Shown here piece after piece: positions 16,434 to 24,746 of a stretch of 42,299 bases of DNA. The DNA is taken from NCBI GenBank assembly GCA_018814045.1, contig JAHJAR010000067.1, forward strand, positions 1 through 42,299, written 5' to 3'. The DNA comes from Planctomycetota bacterium. Lineage in GTDB: Bacteria; Planctomycetota; Phycisphaerae; UBA1845; Fen-1342. The position numbers and the translations under genes are program-made. The stretch's first letter is position 1. Each line of letters starts with the position of its first letter. The notes below the pieces were generated by a model. That model made no database searches. It saw only the letters and a program-made list of their open reading frames with translations, and was not told the DNA's origin.

Positions 16434-17830
16434 GAGACACCTCCCCAGGCCGGTTGTTCGGCGGCGCGTCCTATCGGGGTGGAACAGACCGTTGGGGGGC
16501 GCTGCCAGCCGATGGCGTGGCAGAGCCAGCGTGCGATTTGTCCCGGGGTGCGAACCGGGCTGCGGCCGGTACGGCGCTGCCAAGCGTGTAGCGCTTCGAC
16601 ATAAGTCTGCCGGTACGCGGCGGCGACCGTGGAGACACGGTGCGTCTCAGCCACACGCCGCCGCGCTGCGGCACCCATGCGGCGGGCCCGCTCGACGTCG
16701 CCGGCGACGAATACCAGACCAGCGGCCAACTCAGCCGGGTGGGCCGCGCGCGCGAGGAAGCCGGTCTCGCGGTGGGCGATCTGCTCGGGCACACCACCGA
16801 CGTTGTACGCGACGATCGGCGTGCCGCAGGCCATGGCTTCCAGTGTGGTCAGTGGGTAGTTCTCGGCCAGCGAAGGGAAGAGGCAGACATCGGCGGCGGC
16901 GTAGGCCTGGGCCAGCGATTCACGGAGTTCAACGAAGGGCAGGGCTTTGCCGTGCAGACCTGACTCGGTCAGCAGCTTCTCGCTGTTGCGGCCGATGATG
17001 AGCAGTTGCAGACCGCCAAGAGTGCGAGCCGCGCTGCGCAGCGCAACCAGCGCATCGCGTCCGCCCTTGAGCGTGTCCGACCAGTTCGCACCGGTCATGA
17101 CTATGAGCGGTCCGTCCGGGCGCAAGCCGAACTGCTGCCGTAGCGCGCCGCGCGCCGCGACAGGCTTGAAGCAGTCGCAGTCGATCGGGTTGGGGATGAC
17201 ACGTAGATGCAGGTGGGCGAATGCCGGCAGCGTTCGTACCTGCCGAGCCAACCAGTGGGATGGAGTCACCAGCAGCGGTTGCGCGGCCCGGATGAGCCGC
17301 GGCTTCAGCCAGCGGTAGAAGCGGCTGCGGTCCACAGGGCTCATCGGGTACACGCCTCGTAGCGGGCACCGGCCACAAGCCTGTTGCCAGCGCTGGCAAG
17401 AACGCGGCGTGGCGCAGTTCCCGGTCAGCGGCCAGAAATCGTGCCAGGTCCAGACGATCGGCTTCTCCCAGCCCCAGAGCGGCAGGGCGGCGAGCGAGAG
17501 GTATTCGCCGTGCAGATTGTGCCAGTGCAGCACATCCGCCGCCGCGTACTCCGCGCGGCAGTTCCACAGCAGCGACGAGGGATGCCCCAACTCGGGCCAG
17601 CCGTGTTTACCCAGCCACTGACCGGCCCGCCGCTCAAGCCAGTGCCCGGTCTGATGGCAATCCGGTTCGTGCCTGGGGTTTCCGGCTACGAATGCGGCGA
17701 CGGTGTTTCCATCCCGGCGGAGTTGGTCCGCCAGAGCCTCACCAACGCGGCCAGCACCGCCGCCGTTCTGCCGCGTGTTGACCATCAGGATATTGAGCGC
17801 CGCGGACGAGTCGGGCGGTGGGCTGGTCAC
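16430..17830 (-). CDS. Glycosyltransferase, GT4 family (WcaC-like)
   Basis: The 466-residue GT-B enzyme contains ILMVNTRQNGGGAGRVGEAL near the N-terminus, then ADVLHWHNLHGEYLSLAAL and VWTWHDFWPLTGNCATPRSC, a His/Trp-rich region with clustered cysteines known from colanic-acid-type glycosyltransferases. The donor-binding domain has VIPNPIDCDCFKP, a LIVMTGANWSDTLKGG segment and PSLAENYPLTTLEAMACGTP. It should add one sugar to the glycan; specificity is unknown. I placed the start at the GTG at 17830, which overlaps the upstream TGA as GTGA and has GAGGAG 8 bases before it; GTGs at 17839 and 17836 are alternatives. The Cys-rich segment is a plausible metal site but this is only an impression. 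Confidence 0.88.
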   Translation of the reverse strand: MTSPPPDSSAALNILMVNTRQNGGGAGRVGEALADQLRRDGNTVAAFVAGNPRHEPDCHQTGHWLERRAGQWLGKHGWPELGHPSSLLWNCRAEYAAADVLHWHNLHGEYLSLAALPLWGWEKPIVWTWHDFWPLTGNCATPRSCQRWQQACGRCPLRGVYPMSPVDRSRFYRWLKPRLIRAAQPLLVTPSHWLARQVRTLPAFAHLHLRVIPNPIDCDCFKPVAARGALRQQFGLRPDGPLIVMTGANWSDTLKGGRDALVALRSAARTLGGLQLLIIGRNSEKLLTESGLHGKALPFVELRESLAQAYAAADVCLFPSLAENYPLTTLEAMACGTPIVAYNVGGVPEQIAHRETGFLARAAHPAELAAGLVFVAGDVERARRMGAAARRRVAETHRVSTVAAAYRQTYVEALHAWQRRTGRSPVRTPGQIARWLCHAIGWQRPPTVCSTPIGRAAEQPAWGGVS

Positions 17831-18945
17831 TGGCACCACTCCTCGAAGCGGTTAACGAACTCGGCCACGGGCCAGTCACGCACCAGGCAGCGCGGTAGGG
17901 CGAAGCGGCTGCGGGCCCAGCGCACGTTGCCGTTCCAGTTTGCGAATGCGCAGCGGTAGCCTGCCGTCTCTGCCGCCCGCTCGGCTCGCTGATCAAAGTC
18001 CTCCCGTCCGCCGAAGGGATAGGCCATCGTCGCGAGCGGCACGCCAAGGGCTTGCTCCAGATCGCGTTTGGACTGACTGATCTCGCGGTGCACGTCTTCG
18101 TCGCCGAGCGCAGCCAGACGCGCGTGTGTGCAGGTGTGGGCCCCGACGTGCATGCCCGCGGCACACCACGCGCGCAGCTCATCCGCGGTCGCGGGGCGCC
18201 GTGCGGGCTCGGCTTTCAGCTCGATGCCGCATTGGCTGGCGAGGGTATCCAACGCCGCGTCGCGCTGCTGTGCGTCGTACTGCTTGAGGATTCCGAGCAG
18301 CTCGGCGTAGACGTCATCGAAGCCCGCCGTGCAGAGCACCTTCGCGCCGGCCGGCAACGTTAGTGCTCCGCTTTGCGGCTGCGTGGCGGCATGGGTGGCC
18401 TGTGCGACGATCCGGTCCAGCGCGTCCCACCAGAACAGGCGCGGGCTGTCAACGCTGGCACTAGTGACGAACAGGAGGGCGGCATGGCCGTAACGCCGTA
18501 AGATCGGCAGGGCGTGGGCCACATTGTCGGCATAGCCGTCGTCGAACGTGATCAACACGCGTGGTTTCCGGGCCAGGGGCCGCTCGCCGAGCACGGCCAG
18601 AAACCGGGCTTCGCTTTGCACGCGGGCGTGCTCACTGAGCCAAGCCATCTGGTCGGCGAAGTTCCGGCAACTGACGACCAGCCTATTCACGTCGAGACCC
18701 ACCTCCGGCAGCACGCGGTGGTACAGCAGCACGATCGTAGAGGCCGCAACACGGCGGCGCAACGATGCCCGCAGCCCCGGCGGCAGAGCCCAGGCCGCGG
18801 TGCGTCTGAGCCATGACGGCGGCGACGGCAGGAGCGCCGGCTCGCACGCGATATCAGTCTGGCCTGGGGTTGGCGACGGTGGCCTCATTGGTCGCATTGT
18901 GTCGGCTGTCTTACTGGCGCCCGCCTTGGACGCCGTACGGGTCAC
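17827..18945 (-). CDS. Polysaccharide deacetylase (NodB domain)
   Basis: The protein (372 residues from the GTG chosen) carries the NodB homology domain: TIVLLYHRVLP, then VLITFDDGYADNVAHALPIL with the catalytic Asp-Asp pair, a Phe-Trp-Trp-Asp segment, and GAHTCTHARLAALGDEDVHRE with the His-x3-His metal ligands, followed by AYPFGGREDFD. Such enzymes remove acetyl groups from amino sugars of surface polysaccharide. The N-terminal 60 residues are basic and Pro-rich with no clear signal peptide, so its location is uncertain. The start is not firm: the GTG at 18945 overlaps the upstream TGA as GTGA, while ATGs at 18897 and 18888 also lack ribosome sites. It overlaps the next gene the same way. 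Confidence 0.85.
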   Translation of the reverse strand: MTRTASKAGASKTADTMRPMRPPSPTPGQTDIACEPALLPSPPSWLRRTAAWALPPGLRASLRRRVAASTIVLLYHRVLPEVGLDVNRLVVSCRNFADQMAWLSEHARVQSEARFLAVLGERPLARKPRVLITFDDGYADNVAHALPILRRYGHAALLFVTSASVDSPRLFWWDALDRIVAQATHAATQPQSGALTLPAGAKVLCTAGFDDVYAELLGILKQYDAQQRDAALDTLASQCGIELKAEPARRPATADELRAWCAAGMHVGAHTCTHARLAALGDEDVHREISQSKRDLEQALGVPLATMAYPFGGREDFDQRAERAAETAGYRCAFANWNGNVRWARSRFALPRCLVRDWPVAEFVNRFEEWCQ

Positions 18946-19727
18946 ACTTTTCGAAACCAGTAGTAGCACTCGAACGACCAGATACACGACCACAGCCGCG
19001 CACGCTGATGGGCGGGGAAGTTGTCTACCGCTGCGAGGATGGCCGCGGCCTCATCGGATGGCAGCACCGGCGGAGGCGGCTGTTTATCAGCTACCCAGCG
19101 TTGCAGACGCCAGGCTTGACGGCTCAGCCGCGGCAGTTGTTTGAGGAAGTACCGGCGCTGGTCGGGTGTGTTGACGAAGCCGCCGCACCCGCTGAGCCGC
19201 AGACCCGCGCGGCGTGCCCAACGGATCAGCGTTCCCGGCCAGATGGCGCGGTCCAGAGGCTGCGTCGAGCGATACAAGCCCATCCGCTGAAGCCAGCGCC
19301 ACATGTACGTATCGGTTACGAGCGACACGATCCCATCGCGCCGGACGATGCGGGCCAGATCGGCCAACCACGCCGCGGGATCGGTGACATGCTCGATGAC
19401 GGCGGTACTGACGGCGGCGTCGAAGCTCTCCGGCTTGAACGGGAACCCAGCGTTGTGGACGGTTTCCGCCTTCGCCGGTCCCCGTCGTCTGACCGCTTCC
19501 AGGCGTTCCTCGCTGATTTCCTGGCCAACCAACCGCTCATAGCCGAGGGCGGCCAGAGCTCGCAGCAACCGCCCGGCTCCGCACCCGGCCTCGATGATGC
19601 GGGCCGACTTGGGCAGCGTCAGCAGCGGCTTGATGCCGGCGGCGTAACGCACATGCTCGGTAACCAGGGGGATCACGCCCAGATCGTCCGCGACGCGGTC
19701 CCAGGCTACGGCCAGTGTCTCGGTCAC
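18942..19727 (-). CDS. Class I SAM-dependent methyltransferase
   Basis: The 261-residue protein has the SAM-binding motif IIEAGCGAGRLLRALAALGY (about 44-63), the acidic loop GQEISEERLEAV, and post-motifs SFDAAVSTAVIEHVTDP and IVRRDGIVSLVTDTY. It most likely methylates a sugar or a lipid-linked intermediate, given the surrounding glycosyltransferases; the acceptor is unknown. It starts at GTG with GGGGAG 8 bases upstream. The stop overlaps the GTG proposed for the deacetylase. A gap of 73 bases separates it from the next upstream methyltransferase. A role in quinone or small-molecule methylation cannot be ruled out. Confidence 0.85.
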   Translation of the reverse strand: MTETLAVAWDRVADDLGVIPLVTEHVRYAAGIKPLLTLPKSARIIEAGCGAGRLLRALAALGYERLVGQEISEERLEAVRRRGPAKAETVHNAGFPFKPESFDAAVSTAVIEHVTDPAAWLADLARIVRRDGIVSLVTDTYMWRWLQRMGLYRSTQPLDRAIWPGTLIRWARRAGLRLSGCGGFVNTPDQRRYFLKQLPRLSRQAWRLQRWVADKQPPPPVLPSDEAAAILAAVDNFPAHQRARLWSCIWSFECYYWFRKV

Positions 19728-19800
19728 GAGCTACACTCCCCACACGCGCCGACCGCCGGGCACCGACGCGGCTACACTGAGCAAGCACGCCAGAGGCGGA

Positions 19801-20541
19801 CTATTGAGCCTCGCGAACCGCACGTGCCGTGATGATGAGCGGATAATCTTCATCTAGATGGTCCAGTTCGCGCGTGGACAACTCCTCCGTAGCGAGGCCA
19901 TAGAGAAACGCGCTGGCCACACGTACGTTGCCGTGTACCTGTAGCTCGAGCGCCTCCGGGGGGAACGCCTCCTCCAGCAGCCGCCTGAGCGACGCGTCCG
20001 TGAACCGCCAGAAATCGCCCCAGCGGTCCATGTCGTAACGCGAAATCTGGCTGATGCCCGGCACGGTGGTGAGCAGCACACCCCCGGGTTTCAGGATGCG
20101 GTGGCAGTGCCGCACTACTGCGCGGGTGTCGAAGATGAACGGCAAGACCTGTGTCAGAACCAGGCAGTCGTACTGCTCGTCCGGGATCGCCGTCGCCTCG
20201 GCCAGATCGGTGACTACCGTTGTGCCCGGGCCGGGGGTGGTGTTCAGCACGTCAGCCGTCTGTACCCGCTCGCCGCCAAACCGCCGCGTGTAGGTGTTAT
20301 CACCGGCTTCGAGCACTCGGCCGTGTATGTCGGCAGCGTGGGTCGCGAGAAACGACTCGATGTAGTAGCGATCGATTGGCTGGCCGCGGTCGAAACCAAA
20401 CACTCGGCTGACCGGCTCGAGCGCCGCGGTGGCCGTTCGGCCACCGAAGCCGCGCAACCCATATCGTCGCCGGGCTCGCTCCGCCCGCGAGCCGACCGCA
20501 CGTTTGACCCGCGTCAGAAAGGCGGTGGCGGCAGAAGTCAT
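19801..20541 (-). CDS. SAM-dependent methyltransferase, first gene of the minus-strand operon
   Basis: The 246-residue product has a weak SAM-binding region, VLEAGDNTYTRRFGGERVQT, where the usual Gly-rich loop is replaced, followed by DCLVLTQVLPFIFDTRAVV, ILKPGGVLLTTVPGISQISRY and DRWGDFWRFTDASLRRLLEE. This pattern is typical of methyltransferases that sit beside glycosyltransferases in surface polysaccharide clusters. The ATG at 20541 has AGGA 6 bases before it; the frame extends 24 codons upstream but has no better site. The promoter should lie in the 429-base gap upstream, shared divergently with the amidotransferase gene. Confidence 0.8.
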   Translation of the reverse strand: MTSAATAFLTRVKRAVGSRAERARRRYGLRGFGGRTATAALEPVSRVFGFDRGQPIDRYYIESFLATHAADIHGRVLEAGDNTYTRRFGGERVQTADVLNTTPGPGTTVVTDLAEATAIPDEQYDCLVLTQVLPFIFDTRAVVRHCHRILKPGGVLLTTVPGISQISRYDMDRWGDFWRFTDASLRRLLEEAFPPEALELQVHGNVRVASAFLYGLATEELSTRELDHLDEDYPLIITARAVREAQ

Positions 20542-20970
20542 CCGATTCCTCTCGCGCTGCGAGGCGCGGGCCCTGCGGGTACGCCGGCGCGCAGCACCGC
20601 TGCATTCCACCACGCTCGCAACGTGGTTCCCGCTACTCTATCGGGCTCTTGCCGGGGTTGATTTCAGCGGGCGGGTTTGCGGGTGACGCCAGCGCCCGCG
20701 CTTATCGGACGCTCGAGGCGCCCTAAGGTACGCGCGCACCTGACGCCGATAAACCATGTGACTGGAAGCTGTTTAGAACCTAGCCCAGAACCGTCCAGAG
20801 GTAGGTAGCAGAACCGAGCCGCGCGCGTAAGCACGCGGTTCTTCGGTAACCGCTCCCTTACGGTCGCGGCTCGGCAGAAGTTTTGGGATAGGTTCTGATG
20901 ACCCTGTGGCGCGGACCGCGGTGCACGCAACCGGCCGCCTGAGGTCTTCGGCGGAGGTGACACGGAAGGT
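20542..20970. other. Divergent intergenic region with a cloverleaf palindrome
   Basis: This 429-base gap separates the minus-strand glycosyltransferase operon from the plus-strand amidotransferase operon and must hold promoters for both. The best copy of the nested palindromic repeat occupies 20775-20896. A GGAGGTG stretch near 20954 and an AGGT just before 20971 are candidate ribosome sites for the amidotransferase. I saw no convincing -35/-10 boxes and no credible small gene. Confidence 0.6.
20775..20896 (+). repeat. Nested palindrome with cloverleaf potential (copy C, most complete)
   Basis: The outer arms pair over 17 bases with 15 matches (20775-20791, AGAACCTAGCCCAGAAC, with the complement of 20880-20896). 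Inside is a perfect 10-bp inverted repeat, CCGAGCCGCG (20814-20823) with CGCGGCTCGG (20865-20874). Inside that are two hairpins: CGCGT-AAGC-ACGCG (20824-20837) and ACCG-CTCCCTTA-CGGT (20849-20864). The whole can fold as a stem with a two-hairpin junction. Related or partial copies are at 1961, 2284 and 38616. Confidence 0.85.
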
Positions 20971-22965
20971 ATGTGCGGCATCCTGGGTGTCGTTGGTCCG
21001 CCGGTTCGCGCAGGTGATCTGCCCTCTTTCCACCACGCGTTGGGGCTGCTGCAACATCGCGGTCCGGACAACTCCGGTGTATGGCATGATCAGTGGGCCC
21101 TGCTAGGGCACACGCGCCTATCGATCATCGATCTTTCGGACGAGGCGAACCAGCCGCTGCACGACGCCGCGGGGCGCTTCCACATCGTCTACAACGGCGA
21201 GATCTACAACTACCAGGATATCAGGACGCAACTGCTGGACGCAGGGGCACGCGTCCGCAGCGATTCTGATACGGAAGTCGTGCTGGAGGCGTACAAGTGC
21301 TGGGGGCCCGCGGCCCTCCAACGCTTCAACGGCATGTTCGCGTTCGTCATATACGACGAGGTTACGCGGCGCATCTTTGCGGCTCGCGACCGTTTTGGCG
21401 TCAAACCGCTGTACTACAGCGAGCGCGACGGTTGCTTCCGCTTTGCTTCAGAGATGAAGGCCCTGCTGGCGTTGGGGAGTTCGCGGCAGCCGAATTGGCG
21501 TCAAGTCAGCCAGTACTTGCAGGGCTGGGGCTGTGACGCAAGCGATGAGACAGTGTTCGCGGGGATCTCCGCGCTGCCGGCCGGGCACTTTCTGGAGTTT
21601 GACGGTGGCCGCTTGCGCGTCGTGCAGTGGTGGGACATCGCCGAGCGGCGTGTGGATGTGCCCAAGCGCTACGATGAGCGCGTGTCTGCCTTTCGGGAGC
21701 TGCTCTCGGACGCGGTGCGCTTGCGGTTGCGCAACGACGTCGAGACTGGCGTGTGCCTGAGCGGGGGGATGGACTCCTCCGCCGTCTATGGCTTCGCCCG
21801 CGAGTTGCATAGGCTGGGCAAGGTTCGTTTCGCCACATCTGCGGCACCGAAGAGCTTTCGCGTATTCTCGATTTCGTACCCGGGGACGGCGGTGGACGAA
21901 TACCCCTGGGCCGAACAATGTGTGCGGGCCTGGAACGACAACTCGCGCGTCTCGGTGGTGCAACCGACACCGGAGCGCTTTCCGGAGTTGATCGACGACG
22001 TGATCTGGCACCAGGAGGCGCCCGTCTGGTCGTCGTCGGTGCTGGCATTCCACATTCTATATGAGCACATCGCCAGTGAGCAGACGCGGGTGGTTCTGGA
22101 AGGTCACGGGGGCGACGAGCTGCTGGGCGGCTACCCTTACATGGTTCAGGCGGCGGTCGAATCCTTCGCGGCCGCGGGGCGGTGGCGCTGGGCCTGGCAG
22201 GCGGCGCGCTGTCTGGCCCAGACCCAGAACCCGGCGATCGACGAGCGCGGGTTTCCGGCTTGGAAGGTGTTTCTGCGGGCGTTTCCGCGCTCGCGCGCCG
22301 CGCTGCGCTGGCTGGACTGGCAGGTCAACCGCTTCCGGCGCGGTGGGCGGGAGCAGCCGGCCTTGTGTTCGTATGTCTCGCCCGACATTGCCCAGGCCTG
22401 TCCGCCGACGACGCCCGCGCCCGTGGACGGGATGAGTTCTCTCGGGGCCACGTTGTCGGCGGCGTTCACGGAGCGGATTCTACCGATCGTGCTGCGCGTG
22501 GTCGATCGAGCCACGATGACCTATGGCATCGAGTCGCGCGCGCCGCTACTCGACTATCGTCTCGTGCAGTTTGCGTTCTCACTGCCCGACGAAGACCGCA
22601 TCGCCCGGCAGACCAAGCGAATTCTGCGCAGCGCGGCGGCCAAGGTGGTGCCGCGGGGCGTCATTAGGCGGCGGGCCAAGATGGGGTTCGCGATCGCGGA
22701 GCGGGACTGGTTCGATTCCCCGGTGGTCAGCGACTATCTCCGGGACGTGTGCGGCAGTGCTGAGGTACGTCAAGCTGATTTCCTGGACGGTGCCGCGTTG
22801 CAGGCTGATGTGGAGCGCTGCGCCCGCGATGGCTTCACTTGGCTGGATACGACGCGAATCTGGGAGGCTTTGAACATCTTCCTGTGGCACAAGCGTTTCG
22901 TACGCAACACGCTCGTGCCGGACCGGCCGCCGGTGGAGGAGGCAGCGTGCCTGACACCGGCATAG
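20971..22965 (+). CDS. asnB: Glutamine-dependent amidotransferase, asparagine synthetase (AsnB) type
   Basis: The 664-residue protein starts MCGILGVVG, so the N-terminal cysteine of the glutaminase domain is present, and has the family motifs RGPDNSG, YNGEIYNY and RDRFGVKPLYY. The synthetase domain carries the PP-loop SGGMDS (264-269) that binds ATP. It would transfer ammonia from glutamine to a carboxylate. In exopolysaccharide loci such enzymes are thought to amidate a sugar acid or another intermediate rather than make free asparagine; context favours that, but the substrate is unproven. It leads a plus-strand operon and overlaps the next gene by 19 bases. An AGGT stretch immediately before the ATG and a GGAGG further up are the only ribosome-site candidates. 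Confidence 0.88.
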   Translation: MCGILGVVGPPVRAGDLPSFHHALGLLQHRGPDNSGVWHDQWALLGHTRLSIIDLSDEANQPLHDAAGRFHIVYNGEIYNYQDIRTQLLDAGARVRSDSDTEVVLEAYKCWGPAALQRFNGMFAFVIYDEVTRRIFAARDRFGVKPLYYSERDGCFRFASEMKALLALGSSRQPNWRQVSQYLQGWGCDASDETVFAGISALPAGHFLEFDGGRLRVVQWWDIAERRVDVPKRYDERVSAFRELLSDAVRLRLRNDVETGVCLSGGMDSSAVYGFARELHRLGKVRFATSAAPKSFRVFSISYPGTAVDEYPWAEQCVRAWNDNSRVSVVQPTPERFPELIDDVIWHQEAPVWSSSVLAFHILYEHIASEQTRVVLEGHGGDELLGGYPYMVQAAVESFAAAGRWRWAWQAARCLAQTQNPAIDERGFPAWKVFLRAFPRSRAALRWLDWQVNRFRRGGREQPALCSYVSPDIAQACPPTTPAPVDGMSSLGATLSAAFTERILPIVLRVVDRATMTYGIESRAPLLDYRLVQFAFSLPDEDRIARQTKRILRSAAAKVVPRGVIRRRAKMGFAIAERDWFDSPVVSDYLRDVCGSAEVRQADFLDGAALQADVERCARDGFTWLDTTRIWEALNIFLWHKRFVRNTLVPDRPPVEEAACLTPA

Positions 22966-24746
22966 CACAAGGCGCGGTGGGCTTCACGGTTTCGACCGGG
23001 CTCGACAAAGACGCGCAGCGCCGGCAGACCGCGGCGCAGCACCGGGCGCTGCGTCATTTTCCCTGGCTGCGCCAAACGACGCTGCGCCAAGGACCAACGA
23101 CGCTGGACCTGTGGAGCCACCACGAGTCCGAAATGTCGGTACACAGCAGCGCTGACGGGCACTTGCACGTGCTCATCGGATCACCGGTCGGGCGTCACGC
23201 CTGGGACGACGTGACGTCCGAACTGGATCGCCGCGGCGACGAACGGTTCGAATCACCCTGGAACGGCCGCGTCGTTCTGCTGCGCATTGCGCCGGATGGG
23301 CGGTCCTGGGCGCTGTGGAATGATTGGAACGGGAGCATTCCGGTCTTTCACGCCGCCGTCGGCGCGGGTCGCTGTGTCAGCACGCTCGAACCTGTCGTCG
23401 TCGCGGCGGCGGACTTCACGCCGGACGATTTCTACCTGCCGGGGTTGGTGAGCCTGCTGGTCAACGGTCACTACCTGGGTGATTGGACGCTGTTCGCGGG
23501 GATGCGAACCGTTCTGCCGGATTCGATCGCGCGCTGGGATGAGTGTGGCTTTCGGAGCGTGCGGCTGGGGACGGTGACGCCAACCGACGTGAACTGGGGG
23601 CGTGCCTGGGCCGAGTTGGTGGACGAGATGTACGAGCTCTCCCGGGCGGCCATGGAAGCGGCTCTGGCCCCGCACGGGGCGTGGGTTCTGCCGCTGTCGG
23701 GCGGCGTGGATTCGCGGCTGGTGGCGGCCGTGGGCGTGGACCGGGGCTGTGAGCTGCACGCGTACACTTATGGTCCGGCCACCTGGGACGAGGTGATCTA
23801 CGCCCGCCAGGTTGCCAAGGCGTTGAAAACTCCCTGGACGCGCGTGGATCTCGGTACGAACTACCTGACGCGGTACTCACGTATGTGGGCGGACTGGTTC
23901 GGCAGCGCGTTGCACTTCCACGGCATGTACCAGATGCCCTTCCTGGAGCATCTGCGCGGCGCCGCGCCGGGACCGATGCTCCAGGGCTACCTGGGCGATC
24001 CGCTGGCGGGGAACCACGTCGCCGGTCTGCGCGCCACGCACGATGGCGGAGATTGCCGGGCCGTGGCGATGCACGGCGACCTCCGCTGGTCGCTCGACGA
24101 TCTGCCGGGCTTGCTGCGTCTGGATGCTACCGATGCGGGCGCGGCCGTGAGCGCGGAGATTCGCCGCGAGATTTCAGAGGCGCCCGGCGCCAGGTTTCAA
24201 CAATTGATGCTCCTGGACCTGTGGACGCGGCAGCGGCTGTTCGTCTACTACCAGCCGATGATGTACGACTACTGGCGCGGCGTCGCGACGCCGTTCTTTG
24301 ACCGGCAGTACGCCCGTTTCTGTTTCTCGCTGCCGGAGGAGGCGCTCGCTGGGCGCAAGCTCCAGATGGACATGATTCGGCGGCACTACCCGGCGCTGGC
24401 CGCAATCGGCGGGACGCATCGCCGCACGCCGTTACGGCCGCCCTTGTCCTGGCGTCTGCGGGCCGCGCTGGAATGGCGGTTGCCTGCGGCCTTGCGGGTC
24501 GGGCCGCTGCGCGAGTTCAACCCCACACCGAACACGCTCCATCCGGATTGCATCCGTGCGGCCGGCGAGGCGGCGGTCTGGCCGATTCCGGAGGCGCGCG
24601 CCCAACTCGGCGAGTGGTTCAACCTGGAGTTGATCGACGAGGCCATCGAGAACGCGCAGCGGGGTGACTGGACGGCGGTCAACCGGCTGGAAGCGGTGCA
24701 GACTGTGGCGCTGCGTGTGCTCTGCGAACAGGGGGTGCTGTGTTGA
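22947..24746 (+). CDS. Asparagine-synthetase-like protein lacking the glutaminase cysteine
   Basis: The 599-residue protein is a second AsnB relative directly downstream of the first. The synthetase half is recognisable, with the PP-loop LSGGVDSRLVAAVG (SGGVDS at 251-256) and later PFFDRQYARFCFSLPEE. The N-terminal half keeps a glutaminase-like outline (ALWNDWNGSIPVFHA) but begins VPDTG rather than Met-Cys-Gly, so the catalytic cysteine is absent. It may use free ammonia, take ammonia from its neighbour, or adenylate a substrate for another nucleophile. I chose the GTG at 22947, with GGAGG 7 bases before it; the longer frame back to 22839 lies inside the upstream gene. It overlaps that gene by 19 bases and touches the CapA start by 1 base. 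Confidence 0.82.
   Translation: MPDTGIAQGAVGFTVSTGLDKDAQRRQTAAQHRALRHFPWLRQTTLRQGPTTLDLWSHHESEMSVHSSADGHLHVLIGSPVGRHAWDDVTSELDRRGDERFESPWNGRVVLLRIAPDGRSWALWNDWNGSIPVFHAAVGAGRCVSTLEPVVVAAADFTPDDFYLPGLVSLLVNGHYLGDWTLFAGMRTVLPDSIARWDECGFRSVRLGTVTPTDVNWGRAWAELVDEMYELSRAAMEAALAPHGAWVLPLSGGVDSRLVAAVGVDRGCELHAYTYGPATWDEVIYARQVAKALKTPWTRVDLGTNYLTRYSRMWADWFGSALHFHGMYQMPFLEHLRGAAPGPMLQGYLGDPLAGNHVAGLRATHDGGDCRAVAMHGDLRWSLDDLPGLLRLDATDAGAAVSAEIRREISEAPGARFQQLMLLDLWTRQRLFVYYQPMMYDYWRGVATPFFDRQYARFCFSLPEEALAGRKLQMDMIRRHYPALAAIGGTHRRTPLRPPLSWRLRAALEWRLPAALRVGPLREFNPTPNTLHPDCIRAAGEAAVWPIPEARAQLGEWFNLELIDEAIENAQRGDWTAVNRLEAVQTVALRVLCEQGVLC

Noticed and set aside
20775..20896. Cloverleaf fold taken for a tRNA gene
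   Set aside because: There is no anticodon arm, T-loop or acceptor pattern; the fold is from nested inverted repeats.
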